Source: Tanypteryx hageni | Lineage: Eukaryota; Arthropoda; Insecta; Odonata; Petaluridae | NCBI GenBank assembly: GCA_028673005.1 | Contig: CM054115.1 | Span: forward strand, 58,181,407 to 58,245,406 | Reading direction: 5' to 3' | DNA: 64,000 bases | In this document: piece by piece, positions 11,667-23,402 of the stretch | Layout of the letters: every line of letters begins with the position of its first letter | Position numbering within the stretch: position 1 is the stretch's first letter | Translations under genes and position numbers: made by a program | The notes under the pieces: generated by a model | Databases searched by the model: none | Told to the model about the DNA's origin: nothing | The model's input: only the letters and a program-made list of their open reading frames with translations

Positions 11667-11674
11667 ATTTTAAT
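11667..11674. repeat. 8-bp target site duplication of the hAT element
   Basis: ATTTTAAT sits directly left of the TAGGGATGCACCGAT terminus and is repeated exactly at 14635-14642 right of the other terminus. Confidence 0.9.
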
Positions 11675-14634
11675 TAGGGATGCACCGATTAATTGGTAGG
11701 TAATCGGCCTTATTGGCTCTTTTGCCGATTAATCAGTAATTGGCCTTTTGGTCAATTAATCGGTTCTCATTAAATTGAATTAAACTTTAAATTTCTGCCA
11801 TTTCATCTGCCAGAGAATCATAAGTTAGCTTTGCCAATTGGTTGGATTATGGCAATAGTTTTACTTTCTTCACTGTTACCTTAATTTTTCAGTGTCTGGC
11901 TGCTGATATGGCTATTTATTGATACAAAAACAAAATGAAATAATAATTTTGATAACTACACAGCTTTATTAATACAAAAATAAAAAATTAAATAATAATT
12001 TTGATAAAAAAAAACACATTTTGAAATGTGCTACAAATAAGAAAAAAAATCCTTGGAACATTTAAAAAAAAACTAAATAACTAAAAACAGTTTTAATGAA
12101 TATAATCAAATTCCATTACTCTTAAATTATAATGTAGGAACATAAGAGTTCTCCATTTTCAGGGCATAACCTATTTCTTGCGGGTTCATATATATTTCCA
12201 CCTGTACTGAATATTCTTTCACTTTTGACTGAAGCAGCTGGTGCACTTAAATATTTTAAGGCTAATTGACTCAAAAGAGGAAAGGTTTCTTGTAAATTTT
12301 TCCACCACAAAAAAAGGGTCATCAGTTTTTGGTAGTAATGGTAAATTCAAATAGTGATGCATTTCTCTTGTGCAAGTACGATTAAAGCTTGTTCTTTTCT
12401 ATTTAGATTCCTTTTCTTTTGATATTGTTGGTTCTTCATTCTTCTCAGTTTTAGCAGAAGCTAGTTCATCAAACAATTTTGAAAAAGTTAGTGCATTGTC
12501 ACTTGAGGATCCTTGATCTTCTCCAGAACTGGATGAACATGAGATATCTTCTCTGAATTCCCCTTTATGCTCCATTTTGCCCACAGCTTCTAATACCCAT
12601 TCCTTTATTTTGGCTTCCATATCACTTTTCTGAAATCTCATCTTGAATCTAGGATCTATGAAAGAAGATAGACACAAAGATTTGTTTTCCAAATAAGTAG
12701 AAAATCTTTTGCAATCTAAGTTCTTCAATTGTGGTGTGAATTCCGCTGAAGTTATTGCTTTGTATAGCCTTTGATACAAACAAATTAATAGTTTGAATTG
12801 TTGGGATGATCATTGAAATGGTGGATTCTCTTACTTAATTCCTTAGTAATTTCTTCAAATGGTTTTAAAAGTTGAACTATTTTCTGAACAAGACTCCACT
12901 GGTATGAATTTAATGTAGGGATTTTGTTATCCACAGCATATATCACAAGAGCTTTTCGTTCTTCTAGATTTCTTTCCAGCATGTAATACATTGAATTCCA
13001 ACGCATACACTTCTTGAATTAATGTATGTTTTTAAAATCTAGTTTATCCTGTATTTCCATCGACTTGTTAACTGCTGAAGCAGAATGGTTGAAGTGTTTT
13101 ACGATATTTCTACTAGTTGTAATGATATTCTTCAGTCTGCTGGGCAAATATGGATTCATTTAGTGAAAGTTGTAGTGTGTGTATAAGGGGTGATTGTGAC
13201 TCTAAACCACAATTATTAACTACAGCTACCATATTTGCTCCAGAGTCTTGCAATACCAGGAAGATATTATTGTTTGTCAGCTTATAATCTTCAAGAGCAT
13301 TGTTTAACTGCTCACTGATTCGAACAGCTGTGTGAAAGCCACTAAAAGGAGCAATTCTTAGGACAGCCCTGTTGTTCAAAGACAGCCTTATGTTGTTCAA
13401 ACTCGTTAAAAAAGGGGGAATTGTTTGTACTAGTTATCCAAATATCTGGGGTTAAAGAAATGTACTTGACTTGATGAAGAGATATTTGAATTTTTGTTTT
13501 GACTTTTTGAAATATATCTGGTATAATATTTTAGTAAAAGACTTTCTGCTTGGGATGTAATAATTGGGACAGATCTTTAGTAATTTTTGAAATCCAATGT
13601 CCGATACCAAAGAATATGGTTGCAGATCAACAGCTATCATTTCTCCAATTGTGTAGTGAATCTCTTTGGCCCTATGATCGTTAACTTCCTATAACTTTTT
13701 CTTTGCTAATACAGCTTCCAATGTAGGTTGTACTTTAGCAGGAGGCTCATAGGTGCTGTTGCTTGTTCTTGAATGCCCAGCTTCTTAACAAGTCCTTTTA
13801 AATTTATTTTATTCTGTATCCTTTGGTATTTCTTGAGGATGGAACTTCCTAAGATGATTCATCGTATTAGATGTTGTTTTAGCTGTTTTTCTTCCCCTTG
13901 ACATGGTAGCATCACACAAACTGCATATGCAAAGAGTTGTATCATTTGGGTCTACCTTAAAAAACTTCCACACAATACTTTGCACCATTAGGGTTTGCCT
14001 TTAATGATTATTTATAAAAGAAATTAATTTTTTTCTTTTCGAGAATCTGAAAAAATTGATTAAATTTAGATTAGAAAATTAGAAATATTAGATTTTAGAT
14101 GATAGCTATTCTATTTCTAATTTAGAAATAGAATAACTATCATTAACCCCTTCCACCCGGATTGCAATAGCGTTATTGCAGTGCGATATACGTTTTTTTT
14201 TGCTATTTTAAATTAGTTTTTAGGAAGGAAAAAATGCAAAATTACACAGTATTCATAAAGAAAATGTAAATAATCGTCGTAATCACGCACTAAAGTGGGT
14301 AAAGAAGTAGGCCTTGTCACAAAATATGTCTGCTATTCTTCATTATCATAGCTCTCTAAAGCCTAGTTGAAATAGGTCCTGTTCCAATGCAAAGTGAATG
14401 GTGGCAAAGTGAAGGATGATGCTTCATGCACCCTTGCATTTCAAGTTTCAACTGTTTTGTGAATTTTACCTATATCACGAAGAAACTAACTAAAATCATT
14501 TTGAGTCACAATAAACACATTTTGAGTGCATTAATCATATAACCTAATGAATCATATGTGAAAGTCAATAATCAGCCGATAAGCTAAGGCAGATTAATCG
14601 GTAATCAGTCAATTTGCTTATCGGTGCATCCCTA
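11675..14634 (-). mobile_element. Complete, decayed hAT DNA transposon (2960 bp)
   Basis: Ends are TAGGGATGCACCGAT on the left and ATCGGTGCATCCCTA on the right, with exact 8-bp target duplications ATTTTAAT. Subterminal sequence repeats 'taatcggtaat'-type words on both sides. The interior encodes a hAT transposase on the minus strand, broken by frameshifts. Perfect duplications but a broken gene suggest moderate age. Confidence 0.95.
12122..13990 (-). pseudogene. hAT transposase remnant (BED finger to dimerisation domain)
   Basis: Reading minus strand, the 5' part (about 13990-13830) encodes a BED-type zinc finger: an aromatic start (VWKFF), CxxC (CSLC) and HLRKFH. Segments at 13640-13452, 13400-13113, 13006-12785 and 12779-12399 carry the middle of the transposase in shifting frames. 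The last segment (12322-12122) is the C-terminal hAT dimerisation region, with KYLSAPAASVKSERIFS and a PARNRL motif. At least four frame interruptions are needed, so no active enzyme can be made. It resembles ZBED-type transposases. Confidence 0.9.
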
Positions 14635-14642
14635 ATTTTAAT

Positions 14643-15189
14643 GAATAACTATGATCAATTGATTTCACACACCCATGCATTAATTTCTGGAATTTGATTT
14701 CATGTTTGCATATTTTTCCAAAGTTGTGCTGTATTGTCCCAATAACATTTATCAGAAAAGTATTTTTCCTGTGGCTTAAAATTTTTATAGGGAAATTCAT
14801 ATTTGTGCTCACAGTTAATAGTGAAAAATCTATATTTTAATAGTGTTGTTTTCTTTGCCTTACTTACCACATCATGACCACAGCAATGAAAATAGGTCAG
14901 ATTAGAAACAAAATTAAATTTTTTTATTGTCTTAAAATCTATGTATACCTACTTATTTATTTAAGAATGTTTGCCATTTCTTTTTTAATTTAAACCTTTA
15001 TTTTTGTTAAAACATGATTTTTCAAATTTATATTTTATTCTTTTACTATTTCTTGGCACGCACATTTTTGCAACAGGCATATTCGCATCAACCCAGCATA
15101 AATTACTTCTTTGAATTTGGAGATGTTTCAATTCAATTATACCAAAATTACGAAATTTTCAGGCATTTCCATAAATTGGTATTTATGAT
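14643..15189. other. Intergenic, nothing recognised
   Basis: AT-rich, with homopolymer T runs and no credible coding frame. Confidence 0.5.
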
Positions 15190-16501
15190 TAGGGTTGCCA
15201 ATTTTTTAGGGATGTGCAAACATCAAATTTTCAATTCAAGTAGAGTTTGAGTCGAAGGTTATTGAAAAATTCGAGTTTTCAGTCGAGTTCAAGTCTTATG
15301 TTTAAGGATATATTTAATGTTTTCTTAGGTAGAGTAAAAGTGCTTGATATTCCTTTTTTAATTCAATATTAACCCTTCCCATGTCGCTAAAATATACAGA
15401 GATTATAAATTCCTGTTCATTTTTTTCAGATATAATTTTCAAAAAATGGGTATTTTTTTAAAAGCCAAATCAGTCAACTACATATTCATATATAGGAAAA
15501 CTGCACTTATAACATAAATATTATAGATATGAGGTAGTTATTACTCTCCAAGTATGATGTTGTTTAGCAGTGATTTTTCTAAAACTGGTGGTTCATCTCT
15601 GAATACTGTCTCTAACTAACACTATTAAATATATACACTATTTACAGTTAATTGAATATTTACATCTGTTTGCACTCTGCTACTCCTCAAATATTTTTCT
15701 TGGTGTGATAGTCCTCAATGAAATTGAAAAATAGCATGAGAAAATCATTTAAAGAAAAAACATCGCCAAAAAATTGCATTTGCTTGATCCATTCTGTACT
15801 GACATATTCTTGTATTTCAGTCTTTGGATTTAGGCCCATGTTTATAATTACGCCAAGGAAGGCCTCGATATCACAAGATTCACTACTCTTCCAATTAGCG
15901 AGACGTGATGTAGGCGAATTCTGCTTGGCCAATTTTCTGTTTTTGCTGTAGAGATTGGTTTCATCGCGTATTAGACTGATCATTTCATCTCCAAAAAAAG
16001 TCGGAAATATTGTATAGGTTCGTCGTAAATATTAAAATCACTTGGAAGAATTATTCCCAGTGTAACCTCACTAAAATCAGGTTGAAAACTTGGACCAGGG
16101 TCATTAGAAACGATGTCCAACCAACCTGTCGTAAGTCTTGGCATAGGTTCACCATTTAACACGATTTCCTCCTCATCATCACTATTCATCAGACTATCTG
16201 ATTCATCACTAAAACTATGGAAATATTCTTCATCATCGCTTATTTCAGCTAATAATTGGACCAAATCCGATACCGATACTTCAAAGTCCGCCATGACGGA
16301 TGTTTATGTTCTCAAACAGGAAATCCAAGTTCAAAAATGTAAAACTATCTTAATTCAAATCATTTATAGAAAATACAAAAGTCACAAAATGTCTTTCCAC
16401 TGCAATCGAAATTGAACCGGAGATTTGAGCTGCTCACCTGGTGACTGGAGATTATAGTGATGAACCATGACCGGCCCGAAAACTGTAGGTTGGCAACCCT
16501 A
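15190..16501. mobile_element. hAT-like element with TAGGGTTGCCAA ends
   Basis: Ends TAGGGTTGCCAA (15190-15201) and TTGGCAACCCTA (16490-16501) form inverted repeats. Flanking octamers TTTATGAT (15182-15189) and TTTGTGAT (16502-16509) match at seven of eight positions. The ends resemble those of the element at 8970-9408. The interior carries piggyBac-like coding sequence, which does not belong with hAT-style ends, so this is probably a composite or one element nested in another. Confidence 0.6.
15369..16294 (-). pseudogene. Truncated piggyBac-like transposase
   Basis: Two overlapping minus-strand frames (16294-15980 and 15983-15687) need one frameshift to join. The first is acidic (DDEEYFHSFSDESDS) like the N-terminus of piggyBac transposases. 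The second contains DIEAFLGVIINMGL, the start of the DDE_Tnp_1_7 core. Everything after about residue 200, including the catalytic aspartates, is missing. Downstream at 15369 the sequence TTAACCCTT matches the TTAA target plus a piggyBac terminus, supporting an internally deleted copy. The matching upstream terminus was not found. Confidence 0.7.
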
Positions 16502-16509
16502 TTTGTGAT

Positions 16510-19500
16510 GCATATAAAGCATTCTGGGGAAGCAATGTTTAAATTCAATTTATAATTTATAGCAGGGCTCCTGAGTTCTATAGTAGTTTCTTTCTTAATA
16601 GTGGTCTGTTTTTGTTTTCAAATAACATATATCAATCTGAGAAAAGGAACAATGATTTAAAGTTAATGCAATACATTTAAATGGTTTAAAAATTTATAAT
16701 ACAAGTATCTACTGTAACATTAGTGTGATTAGCCTGCCCCATTACATTATCCTGATATATCTTTTTGAAGGATGCCTTATGCTATTTATCAAGTATTGAA
16801 GGACAGGAGTTAGAAAAGTGACACTGAATCAAAGCAATAGTATTGTTTTTACCACATAAAGTGTGATATCCAGGTCTTGTTGTAGTGAAGGTACTTTGAG
16901 CAAATTGGAAGTCTTTTCTTACTCACCTTTTACTCAACTTTCTGAAGATCTTTGACTATTTGAGTAAGGCAAAAATGTCTAAGTAATCACTTATTCAGTG
17001 TGGAATTAAGCGAGAAATGAATTTCTTTTGTTTGTGAGGTTGAATGAAAACAACTGACAATTAATTGATTAAATAGCAACTAGAGGTGCTGGGCAACTTG
17101 AAATTGTTTATATGAATTCACTTCCATTTATACTTGCCAGTAGCTGCAATTTATTTCTTAATGAACAGTCTGCTAATATGAATTTAGGACAGTAATGGCC
17201 ATAAAGACTAACTTGAAACAAAATATATCATCAAGATTGAATTCATAAAACAAATCAAAAGGAATTGAAAGCAGTTATTCTTGAGTGCAAAGATGAAGTT
17301 ATTGATATTTTCAACTCGTTTTATTCATAAGACCAGCACTTGTCAAAAGTTGTGATGAATCTAGTGATGATGACTATTTAAGTCTTTAATTAATCACCAG
17401 AATATTGTTATGCTCAATAAATTTCAATCTCATTAGATTCCATGCTTGAAAGACATTTAAAAATCTCTCTTCCAAAAGAAGTAATATATTCTCCACCAAA
17501 ATCTTTCAGAAAATTTAGTCAATTCTTACGCTGTCTTTTATTATTGAATTCACTAATATTTTGAATTTTTCCTCTTTCTTTAAGGCATTTGCACTAGATG
17601 CTGAGCAGAGAAAGCAGATTGCATGGTGTTGGGGAGAGTAAAACCATAATATGAAGTCCTGTTGAGCTGCACCTGGGATATAGACTGGGTGTGAGAGTTA
17701 AGAGGAGTTCTGACTAGAGGATGTGGGATGGGGGAAGGTTTTTTACCTAGACATTGCTAATTCTGATTTGTTCTCAAAAGCAATGGTGGTGAGCGGAATG
17801 GAAATGAATATTCATTAAGAACTGTTTCATCTGGATTGAACGACATTTTATAATTTCCTATTGTTCTTGATTGGTATTGATAGTTTGTTATGATTAATAA
17901 TTACAGAATATAAAGCAAGGAAAGAAAATGCAATTGATTTTTCCTTATTTCATTCATTTAAGTCTTGATACAAAATTTTAAAGTATTTTTTTAACTTCCT
18001 AGTCAAATTCTGAATTCATATTCTGGATAAAATTTTAATTAAGATTCCCAATTTATATACCGAGAGTAATAAAATGAAAAAAAATATTTAAAAGGAAGTT
18101 CGACCAACCAATAAAATTTCAAAACAATTCAGTTTTCCAGCTGTTCTTTAAAATTAAGGGCAACTTGTTCTTTTGAACAAAAAATATTCTAAGTTTTTCA
18201 ACAGTTATAGTAGTTGTTTGTAACTGTTATTAAATCACTCCATCCATTTTGCTGGGCATTTTTTTTTCACATTTTCCAGTTCTTTTTCTAAGTGTAATAA
18301 GTTTTTGAGCAATATTGAATTTTACAAGTCAATCCAAATGTAAGTTCTTTCCATTCCATTTACTGAAATGGTTTTTCTTTTGTGAACAGACCAGAATTAG
18401 CATCACCTGGGTCTAACAACTCTCCTTGGTTCCATCTTTAATTCTAGCCCTGCACATACATTCCTATTTGCTCTTGCACCCACATTTGAAGGGGATAAAA
18501 GGGATGAGGGATTGTTTTCCCTCGCCCTTTTTTGAAGAAAACAAACAGCACAAAAATTATAATGTTCCTGTTATAATGAACCTTGACATTTATTGTAATT
18601 TTTGTTGCAAGTACAATTTGTATCACCAATGTACAATTTTCACAGCAATGCAATAAAAGAATACAATGAACTAAGTTTTTTCAATTTCCTGACACAAAGT
18701 CTTGAAGCTTTTCCCGGCCACTATTTTAGGTACGTTGGACTTAGGGTGATTTTTTTTTATGCAGTTCCGACAGCAAAATCCTCCTGTTCACCCCCTGCCC
18801 AATCATCTCCAATGCAGAACTCTTCCCTGCTTCTGGTTTTGTTGCAATTCATCACTAGCCAGAAGACACTCCTTGTTTCACTTGACTGCTTCAACATTCT
18901 GCAGCACATGATTTATTCACTTGCAAATTTCAAAAACAAACTAACAACAGTGACCCCCTCAAAATGAACGCCTCCTATTGGTCAAGAGATTACTACAATA
19001 GAGCAAATTGATTATACATAAGAGCAATGTACTGCATGAATAGAAAAAAAAATAAAACAATGCCAGCAGAATTGAATCAAAAACAATTACTAGAGCCTTA
19101 ATATAATATCCACAATTAAATTCTTCATAAAATTTCCTAAAAGTTGCAGTGAAAACACTAATATGCAAGATATAAAATGAACTTGAGCAAACAGGTGCTT
19201 AAAAATTCAAATTTGTTTACCAAAAACTTTTTAAACATCATTAATTAAATAATCCATTGCATTCAATATTTATATGAATAATAAGATTTTTTGCTCTTAG
19301 CATTTTATAAATTGTCTTACAATTTGCATAAATCTAAAAGGAGATGACAAGAGTTATTACTGCTGACTTATAATAACAAGTACTAAGCTGAAATATTTTC
19401 TGTATCATGCAGAATAATTTCCTTGATTGGATTTCAAAACTTTTACATCAACCTGAGCAATCAAGATGAAAAAAGGTTATATATACAGCAACACAAATAT

Positions 19501-20151
19501 TTACTTGTTCTTACCTGAAATTCAGACTCAAAGTGATGTTAAAATATTAAAAACTGGGATTTATCACAGCAAATATGTGACAAGGGAGCAACTTGACTTC
19601 AACAGAAAATATTATTCAAAGAAATGTCACTAGTACTTGCTCTTGTAGTAAATTCAAATTCTTATATCCAGGTAAATGCACAAAATTTAATGATTCAAAA
19701 TAAATTGACTGAAGAAGTAGTAATTAATTCCCTGAATCAAAACTGCTGGCATTATAAGCTCTCTATCCACACAATACATTGCCCCTCCCTTTCATGGCCT
19801 GATTAATAATTTTGGGTAAATTCAGCAAAACAAATTTTTATTATTTTAAATGTCAATAATTATGAATCTCTTTGAATTTTAAAACAATTTTTTAGCAATT
19901 ACAAAATACTTTTCAAAGTTGCTCTGAAGGATTTAAAATTGGAATTGGCAAAATGAAAAAAGATATTAATTCAATGGTAATTCAATAAATATTCGAATAG
20001 AATTAAGTAATTTATGATAAATTTATAGAATTCCTTCTCAGAAAAGCTGAGAAAAAGTCAAAATGTCAACGTTCTCAACAAAATTATTATTCAGCATAGA
20101 TAAAAAAAGTCAACGCTTGACATAATTTTTTAAGTCCCTAAAAGTTCTTAC
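16510..20151. other. Long AT-rich region, mostly without recognisable features
   Basis: No domain-bearing frames. A 49-codon minus-strand frame at about 18930-18780 begins MCCRMLKQ and ends in an acidic tail and stop. Near 18738, 'tagggtgattttttttt' resembles the inverse of 58345-58360. A minus-strand frame at about 19800-19755 after 'taatcag' could serve as a short last exon (SHEREGQC.., stop) for the candidate gene at 20-24 kb, but its acceptor is weak. Confidence 0.35.
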
Positions 20152-20319
20152 TAGATGGCAGCATACAAAACTCAGGAATTATAATCAACTGAAGTGATGC
20201 AAATAATTTTCTGGAACATGTATCACACAATGGCCATGAAAGGGTAAATTCATCCCAATCACTTAAACAACAGGAGGCATTAATACCATGACAAGAGACA
20301 AAAGAGTTGAAAAATATCT
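20152..20319 (-). CDS. Candidate internal exon, Cys-rich protein of unknown type
   Basis: On the minus strand a good acceptor (tgtttcctatttcag) precedes 20319 and a strong donor (GTAAGA) follows 20152. One frame is open throughout; the other two are closed. It encodes about 55 residues containing SCHG, ASCC and LCDTC. The six cysteines and the WDEF and CDTCSRKLF runs look more like real protein than random AT-rich translation. The exon starts with two bases of a split codon and ends with one. It cannot join directly to the exon at 24151-24266 (a stop would form), so another exon would have to lie between them. I do not recognise the family. Confidence 0.4.
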
Positions 20320-21177
20320 CTGAAATAGGAAACAATAACTAACCATGAGTTATCAACAATATCAAATAGAATTGAATATATATATGAGAGCAAAGAACTT
20401 CACGATACTATTTTGCTTATGTGAACCTAATTTTTTTAGGTGTCGTCTTCCTTTCGGGTAAATACGGTATATTATATTTTTACATGTTGAAAATATCATT
20501 GGCTAAATATATAAATACAACGGTTAATTTCCAATTACACCCAATCCCCGACTAACACGAATTCTACCAATATGATTTTGGTTTAACATGATTTCTCCAC
20601 AGCTTCTCTACGATCGTACGAAAGGTCTAGAAAGTGGAAACAGAAACAAGTTTAGACAAGTTTGGAATGCTCTTGCAAGATGCTTAATTAAGAGAGAGAC
20701 AGAGCAATCAGGAAGCAAGAGCTAGATGCAGTAAATGAAAGCATAATTTCCTATTGACTTCTATTATATAATGTAAGATATATTCCTACTGCACAAAATC
20801 TTCCCTCAAATATACTGCACATGTTCTTTAGAAAATTCTTCATGGTAAGCAGTGCTCAATTTGGAAAATGTTAACAACCGGAACACTAGTAACAAGAACA
20901 TTCTGATCTGATTTTTTAACAATGGGAATGCTATGGGCTTCATTTTGTAACAAATGGAATGGGGCTCCCACATGTTTTAGTCCAATTCAAGCACTGTTTA
21001 GCACTATAACAAGTTTTGCTTTGTTCCACTAAGTCGGCAAATATATTCACTCGTATGCGAGGCATAAGAGTGAGAGAGATCAGATTGCTGTCACATCCAC
21101 TTTAACCCTGGTACCAACATACATTATTTAGTAATTAATGAATTTGCTGTTGTTCAGAAATGCTTTTTTATTTATTT
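20320..21177. other. AT-rich sequence, nothing firm
   Basis: Near 20555, 'ccccgactaacacgaattc' followed by 'tttaacatgatttc' resembles a Tigger-type terminus seen again near 61410-61525. No coding signal. Confidence 0.4.
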
Positions 21178-21178
21178 A

Positions 21179-21376
21179 TTTCTCCATATACAAAGTATAA
21201 GAAAGTATTGTTTTCATGAAAAAAATCGAATTCGAGATTTCAATGGAAATACATGTTTTAAGGTTCTCTGAACACATTTTGACCATTTTCTTGATTATGT
21301 CTGTGGGTGTGTGCGGCCGGAATTTTGTAGGTGCTCTAACTCAAAAACTATTAATCAGGCCAACATGAAATTTTAT
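21179..21376 (+). repeat. First unit of a tandem repeat, split by the Penelope-like insertion
   Basis: Starts 'tctccatatacaaagtata' and includes 'tattgttttcatgaaaaaa' and 'ctctaactcaaaaactatta'. The same series recurs at about 23498-23790. The unit breaks at 'atgaaattttat' (21365-21376) and resumes with the same 12 bases at 23403-23414, so the element between them inserted here. Confidence 0.75.
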
Positions 21377-21420
21377 GAAGGTGAAATACTCCTTTAGCCA
21401 AACAATTAGAGGGTTACAAC

Positions 21421-21461
21421 ACCCAATGCATTTCGCCCACAAGGTGGGCATCGTCAAGGGT
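21421..21461 (-). ncRNA. Hammerhead ribozyme motif, left arm (core changed)
   Basis: The minus-strand reading mirrors the motif at 23281-23321: the same stem II (GCCCAC/GTGGGC), GAAA and ACCC/GGGT stem I. The core reads TTGACGA instead of CTGACGA, losing the invariant first C. I infer weak or no self-cleavage from this copy. Confidence 0.75.
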
Positions 21462-21817
21462 AAAACCTGTTTCAACAGTGACTGGGAGCCAACTGCCAGG
21501 TTTGAAACGGAAAGTATTAAGAAGACGACCGAGAAACAAGTGAAACGGGGAAAATTTTTTCGGCGTGTGTGTCGTTTAAATCTGTCAATTTGTATAGGGT
21601 CTTGTTAAAATCTGTGTCTGTGTTCATAAGTGTATCGCGGTTTTTGTAAATGTGAAGGTTTTCTAACGAGTTTAGTGAGTTATTGGCTGAAGTTATCAAT
21701 GTTAAATCGTTTATGTGTATACTATGACCTGTTTCAAAGATGTGGTTGGCAACGCTTGATTTTTCAAAACGATTATATTTATAGTGAGCCATGTGTTCCT
21801 TAAAGCGTGTTATTAGT

Positions 21818-23270
21818 AAATAGCCCAACCTATAACTTGGCCAAATGGCTTAATAGTGAATTTAAACAGATGTCCTTCCCCGACAAACACTCTGTTAAAA
21901 ATACCTATGATGTGATAAGTAAACTAAAAGACATAACATTAAAAGAGTCTGAGATTTTGGTCTCCTTTGACGTCAAAAGCCTCTTCCCATGTGTACCTCT
22001 GGAAGAAACATCCCAAATTTTAAAATCATTGTTACTAAAACAAAATTTTTCTGATGAAATTGTCCTCGAATATTTACAACTTACTAATTTATGCATGTCA
22101 CAGAACGTTTTTTTATTCAAAAATGAAATTTACAAACAAACACAAGGCACTTCTATGGGAAACCCTCTATCTCCTTTTTTAGCCAACATTTTCATGTCCT
22201 CTTTTGAAAATGATTGCAAAGAAAAATTTCATTACTTTCCAGATATATGGTTGAGGTACGTGGATGACATATTCACAATCTTTGATTTAAAGAAACAAAA
22301 TGTAGATGAAGTTGTTAATCAGTTAAACAATATATATCCTTCAATCAAGTTCTCTTGTGAACTTCAAGAAAACAACACCTTGCCATTTTTGGACTTGCTC
22401 ATTATAAATAATAGACAACACATAGAGTTTGACATTTTTAGAAAACCTACACATACTGATAACTTTATTCCTAACAACTCCTTTCACCCTATGAACCAAA
22501 AAATAGCTGTGTTTCAATTTTTAACACACAGATTATGTAACATCCCCCTCAATAAAATCAGATATGCAAAGGAACTTAAACACATAAAACAAATTGCCGC
22601 TAAACTTGGATATGATAATAATTTAATTAATAAATTAGTGAGAAAACATAACTTTCATAAAACCTTGTCCAATGCCACTTCCCTCAAATTAGACAACAAA
22701 AAAGAGGACAAATATGTAAAATTGCCTTATTTTCCACCATTAAACAGAGGCTTGAACAAAATTTTTAAACATAAGAATTATACCATAACATATACAAATC
22801 CTTATAATTTGAAAAATTTACTGGGCAGTACAAAAGACAGAACAGAATCTTTGAAAAAGTCCGGTATTTATGAAATACAATGCTCACACTGCGACAAAAA
22901 GTACATAGGACAAACAAGAAGGAAACTAATAACACGCTTTAAGGAACACATGGCTCACTATAAATATAATCGTTTTGAAAAATCAAGCGTTGCCAACCAC
23001 ATCTTTGAAACAGGTCATAGTATACACATAAACGATTTAACATTGATAACTTCAGCCAATAACTCACTAAACTCGTTAGAAAACCTTCACATTTACAAAA
23101 ACCGCGATACACTTATGAACACAGACACAGATTTTAACAAGACCCTATACAAATTGACAGATTTAAACGACACACATGCCGAAAAAATTTTCCCCGTTTC
23201 ACTTGTTTCTCGGTCGTCTTCTACATACTTTCCGTTTCAAACCTGGCAGATGGCTCCCAGTCACTGTTGA
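21818..23270 (+). CDS. Penelope-like reverse transcriptase with GIY-YIG endonuclease (N-terminus missing)
   Basis: The open frame reaches back to 21807, but residues before the SPTYNLAKWL segment come from the inverted left arm, so the true N-terminus has been lost. Counting from 21807, motif A (SFDVKSLFP) is at about 53-61 and motif B (GTSMGNPLSPFLANIF) at about 114-129. The catalytic YVDD is at 151-154 and LPFLDLLI follows at about 192-199. GIY-YIG begins with GIYEIQC near 353, with a CxxC (CSHC), KYIGQT, and NHIFETGHSI near 397-406. In this family the enzyme nicks DNA and primes reverse transcription. Catalytic residues are present, but the missing N-terminus makes it non-autonomous. Confidence 0.93.
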
Positions 23271-23280
23271 AACAGGTTTT

Positions 23281-23321
23281 ACCCCTGACGATGCCCACCT
23301 TGTGGGCGAAATGCATTGGGT
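23281..23321 (+). ncRNA. Hammerhead ribozyme motif, right arm (complete core)
   Basis: ACCC (23281-23284) pairs with GGGT (23318-23321) as stem I. CTGACGA (23285-23291) matches the CUGANGA core. GCCCAC (23293-23298) pairs with GTGGGC (23302-23307) as stem II, with a CTT loop. GAAA follows at 23308-23311. Stem III is tiny, as in Penelope-type hammerheads, and the cleavage triplet is ATT, ending at 23317. All invariant core bases are present. Hammerheads are known in Penelope-like elements. Confidence 0.85.
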
Positions 23322-23402
23322 GATGTAACCCTCTAATTGTTTGGCTAAAGGAGTATTTCACCTTTACTAATCTTAGCCAAAGTTATTGAGCTACTATCAA
23401 TT

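Larger units (their letters stand above)
21377..23402 (+). mobile_element. Penelope-like retroelement, 5'-truncated, with inverted tail
   Basis: Contains a Penelope-type reverse transcriptase joined to a GIY-YIG endonuclease (plus strand), flanked by near-identical inverted arms: 21377-21817 and 22925-23364, about 441 bp. The left arm is an inverted copy of the 3' end of the coding region plus 3' sequence. This matches the inverted or partial terminal repeats known from Penelope-like elements. A 12-bp direct repeat, ATGAAATTTTAT, lies at 21365-21376 and 23403-23414, consistent with a target duplication. Each arm contains a hammerhead ribozyme motif. The reverse transcriptase frame is intact up to the stop, suggesting a fairly recent insertion. 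Confidence 0.92.

Noticed and set aside
18780..18930. Minus-strand frame MCCRMLKQ... ending in an acidic tail, considered as last exon of the 20-24 kb gene
   Set aside because: Phase does not fit the exon at 20152, an in-frame stop lies just upstream, and no polypyrimidine tract precedes it; kept only as a note.
18444..18967. Plus- and minus-strand frames of 69-121 codons
   Set aside because: No splice support or domain; the plus frame is hydrophobic low-complexity sequence typical of AT-rich DNA.
21517..21828. 103-codon minus-strand frame matching the GIY-YIG C-terminus
   Set aside because: It is the inverted left arm of the Penelope-like element, not a separate gene.
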